From assembly GCF_000006405.1 (NCBI RefSeq), contig NW_003210321.1:298751-362750 (forward strand): a stretch of DNA of 64,000 nt, written 5' to 3'. Below the pieces are notes generated by a model, which did no database searches, was not told the DNA's origin, and saw nothing but the letters and a program-made list of their open reading frames with translations. Numbering within the stretch: position 1 is the stretch's first letter; each line of letters opens with the position of its first letter. This document shows, in pieces, positions 62,345 to 64,000 of this stretch. Origin of the DNA: Perkinsus marinus ATCC 50983 (Eukaryota; Perkinsozoa; Perkinsida; Perkinsidae). The translations under genes were made by a program, and so were the position numbers.

Positions 62345-63977
62345 ATGGGTGGTAAAGACTACTATGCGATACTGGGCGTGAGTCGCGACGCCAGCCAAGA
62401 CGAGCTCAAAAAGGCCTATAGGAAGAAGGCTATACGGTGGCATCCTGATAAGAATCCTGATAACTTGGAGGAAGCCAATGAGAAGTTCAAAGATATCAGC
62501 GAGGCCTATGAGGTCCTCTCGGATTCTCAAAAGCGTGCAGCGTAATGTCTGGCGGATCATCGGCTAGGTTTAAGCAGGGAAAAGCATGCTCCACCTTTAC
62601 GTAGGTATGACCAGTATGGATCAGATGGACCGCAGATGCAAGCAGGCGGAGGACCTGGCGGCTTTGGTGGTCAACATATAGACCCAAATGACCTCTTCCG
62701 AGCGTAGGCTTATTGATACCGTAACTCGGTGAATTACAACGTGATAGGTTCTTCGGAGGAGCCGACATGGAAGATATATTCGGAGGTCGAGTAAGAGGAG
62801 GCATGGGAGGACCAATGGGGGGAGGGGTAATAGGGTCACGACTCGTCCATTGGCCGCATATGAGGGTGGTGGAAGGTTCACTACACGAGTTTTGGTCCGG
62901 GCGGTATGGCGTTCCAATTCGGAGGGCCCGGCATGGGCGGCTTCGGCGGTCCTGGTTTCGGGCGCCGACCGCAACAGCCTGCAGTAGTGCCTATTGATGT
63001 GAGCTTAGAGGAGATCTATCAAGGGACGAATCGACGGGAGACGGTAAGATGGGTTATCAAGGAGCTGCGGGGGAGGTCCTCAGCTTGCTGCAGGTGAATG
63101 GCCATACAGCGGAGATTAGAATCCCTAAGGGATGCCATGATGGGAAGAAGCTTAGGTAGTGAAGGAAGAGTGGTATGGCCGACGACAAGGCGTCGCACAT
63201 TTGTCTGTCAGTTTTGGCTCCACCTCCTCGAGCAACGATGTCTCTTACGTAGTTGTACGTGAGAAGCCTCACGACGTCTTCGTGAGATCAGGAGATGCCG
63301 ATCTTGTCACATATGCAGTCCTGACTTTCATGGAATGGGTACTACATGCAGTGCTTATGGTATGTGGAGCTCTCTGGTCAGTTGGTGACGGGTCGATCTG
63401 GGTACAGAATAAGAGGCTTGGACAATAAGGAGATAACGGTGAGAGCTCCTACGCTATGGGATGGACAGATTCGGATTGAAGGAAAGGTGATAGTGAGGCC
63501 ACGAGGGAATTGGAATTGTCGTTGGTGTAGCGTGGGCATGCAGTGTGCTTAGAAGCCATCTAATGTGTCTTATAGGGAGGTGGGGTGGGCTCTGTGTGTT
63601 CCTGTCAGCTTCGCATAGGGTATCGCTCAGTGATGAATTAAATTATGCTAACTCGAAGTCAAAGTATGTATTTGTAGTATTTGCATCGCAGTGGGAGTAG
63701 TCCTAGGGGAGGTAGCACTACTTGTGTGTGTTGAGCAGGGTATGCCTGTTGAGGCGGTGCCGGGCCAATATGGTGACCTCTACGTACGCAGCACTCCAAT
63801 GAGTCCGGAAACTTGGGAGCAGATGAAGCAACTGTTTAGGATGGTAATAGGGGGGGTATTGTCTAGTGAGAAGTTGTCGATGATCAGGTTGGGGGTCTGT
63901 TCCTGGTCCTCTTGGTAATGTCCAACCCATCGTGGCTGTTCCTCATTCTAATGCTGAGGCCACTCTTTGGTCAATAA
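62345..63977 (+). CDS. Type II DnaJ/HSP40 co-chaperone with C-terminal membrane segment
   Basis: J domain at the N-terminus ([17 protein letters not shown]) with the HPD tripeptide at residues 33-35. A Gly/Phe/Met-rich linker ([30 protein letters not shown]) follows. The C-terminal substrate domain has [45 protein letters not shown] and GQYGDLYV. No Cys-rich zinc finger, hence type II (Sis1/DNAJB-like). Introns 62542-62604, 62704-62747, 62827-62875, 63044-63093 and 63844-63887 restore the frame. The last exon encodes [23 protein letters not shown] and ends RPLFGQ at TAA 63975-63977, so the protein is probably tail-anchored with its J domain in the cytosol. The exon layout at about 63.2-63.7 kb is approximate. 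Partner of Hsp70. Confidence 0.85.
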
Positions 63978-64000
63978 GGTGGAAGAGGCCATGCCTGGAT

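Overview
This window comes from a compact, intron-dense eukaryotic nuclear genome. The density of intact genes, the many 40-60 bp GT-AG introns, the Ty3-type LTR retrotransposon and the gene repertoire (OPR-like helical repeats, CHD remodeller, molybdate and TauE transporters) fit a protist alveolate. My best guess is a Perkinsus-like perkinsozoan. That lineage call is inference; the eukaryotic call is direct. I assembled gene models by hand from frames that are restored across GT...AG junctions. For several genes (eIF4B-like, SLC35F6-like, Mpv17-like, uS17, Tvp15-like) all exons joined give a length divisible by three and a family-typical protein.

Layout. At 0.4-1.7 kb a minus-strand CCCH zinc-finger gene is cut at its 5' side by a complete 8.4 kb Ty3/Gypsy-like element (1719-10128). 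The element has apparently identical 330 bp LTRs, a CAGAA target duplication, gag, pol, and a third ORF of unknown function. From 10.3 to 14.7 kb lie a small basic protein, an 11-exon eIF4B-like factor and a hypothetical gene. From 15.5 to 21.4 kb lie an Mpv17/PMP22 protein, an SLC35F6-type transporter (minus), a CCCH paralogue (minus) and a single-pass membrane protein. From 21.5 to 26.1 kb are an unidentified multi-exon gene and an OPR/FASTK-like helical-repeat gene. A gene-poor stretch covers about 26.1-28.9 kb. An Aurora-like kinase (minus) is divergent from an intronless IBtk-like RCC1-repeat gene at 30.3-34.7 kb, followed by a two-RRM protein.

From 37.2 to 42.5 kb: ribosomal protein uS17 with a palindromic E-box upstream, a Tvp15-like four-TM protein (minus), a TM/coiled-coil protein (minus) and a Tyr/Pro/Gln/Ser-rich disordered protein. 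From 43.4 to 47.9 kb: a RING-H2 protein and a DCN1-like neddylation factor. From 48.0 to 51.9 kb: a TauE/SafE anion permease beside a MOT1-type molybdate transporter. The right end holds a coiled-coil gene, a large CHD chromatin remodeller (54.2-62.1 kb) with a bromodomain lying between its two chromodomains, and a type II DnaJ protein with a C-terminal membrane segment.

Most striking observations: (1) a textbook -1 frameshift cassette (G GGA AAC, 5-nt spacer, perfect 10-bp hairpin) at the gag/pol junction; (2) about 50 copies of the hexamer GACCTT on the sense strand of the retrotransposon, in all three codon phases and in the LTRs; (3) the chromo-bromo-chromo-SNF2 architecture; (4) the unassigned ORF3 of the retroelement.
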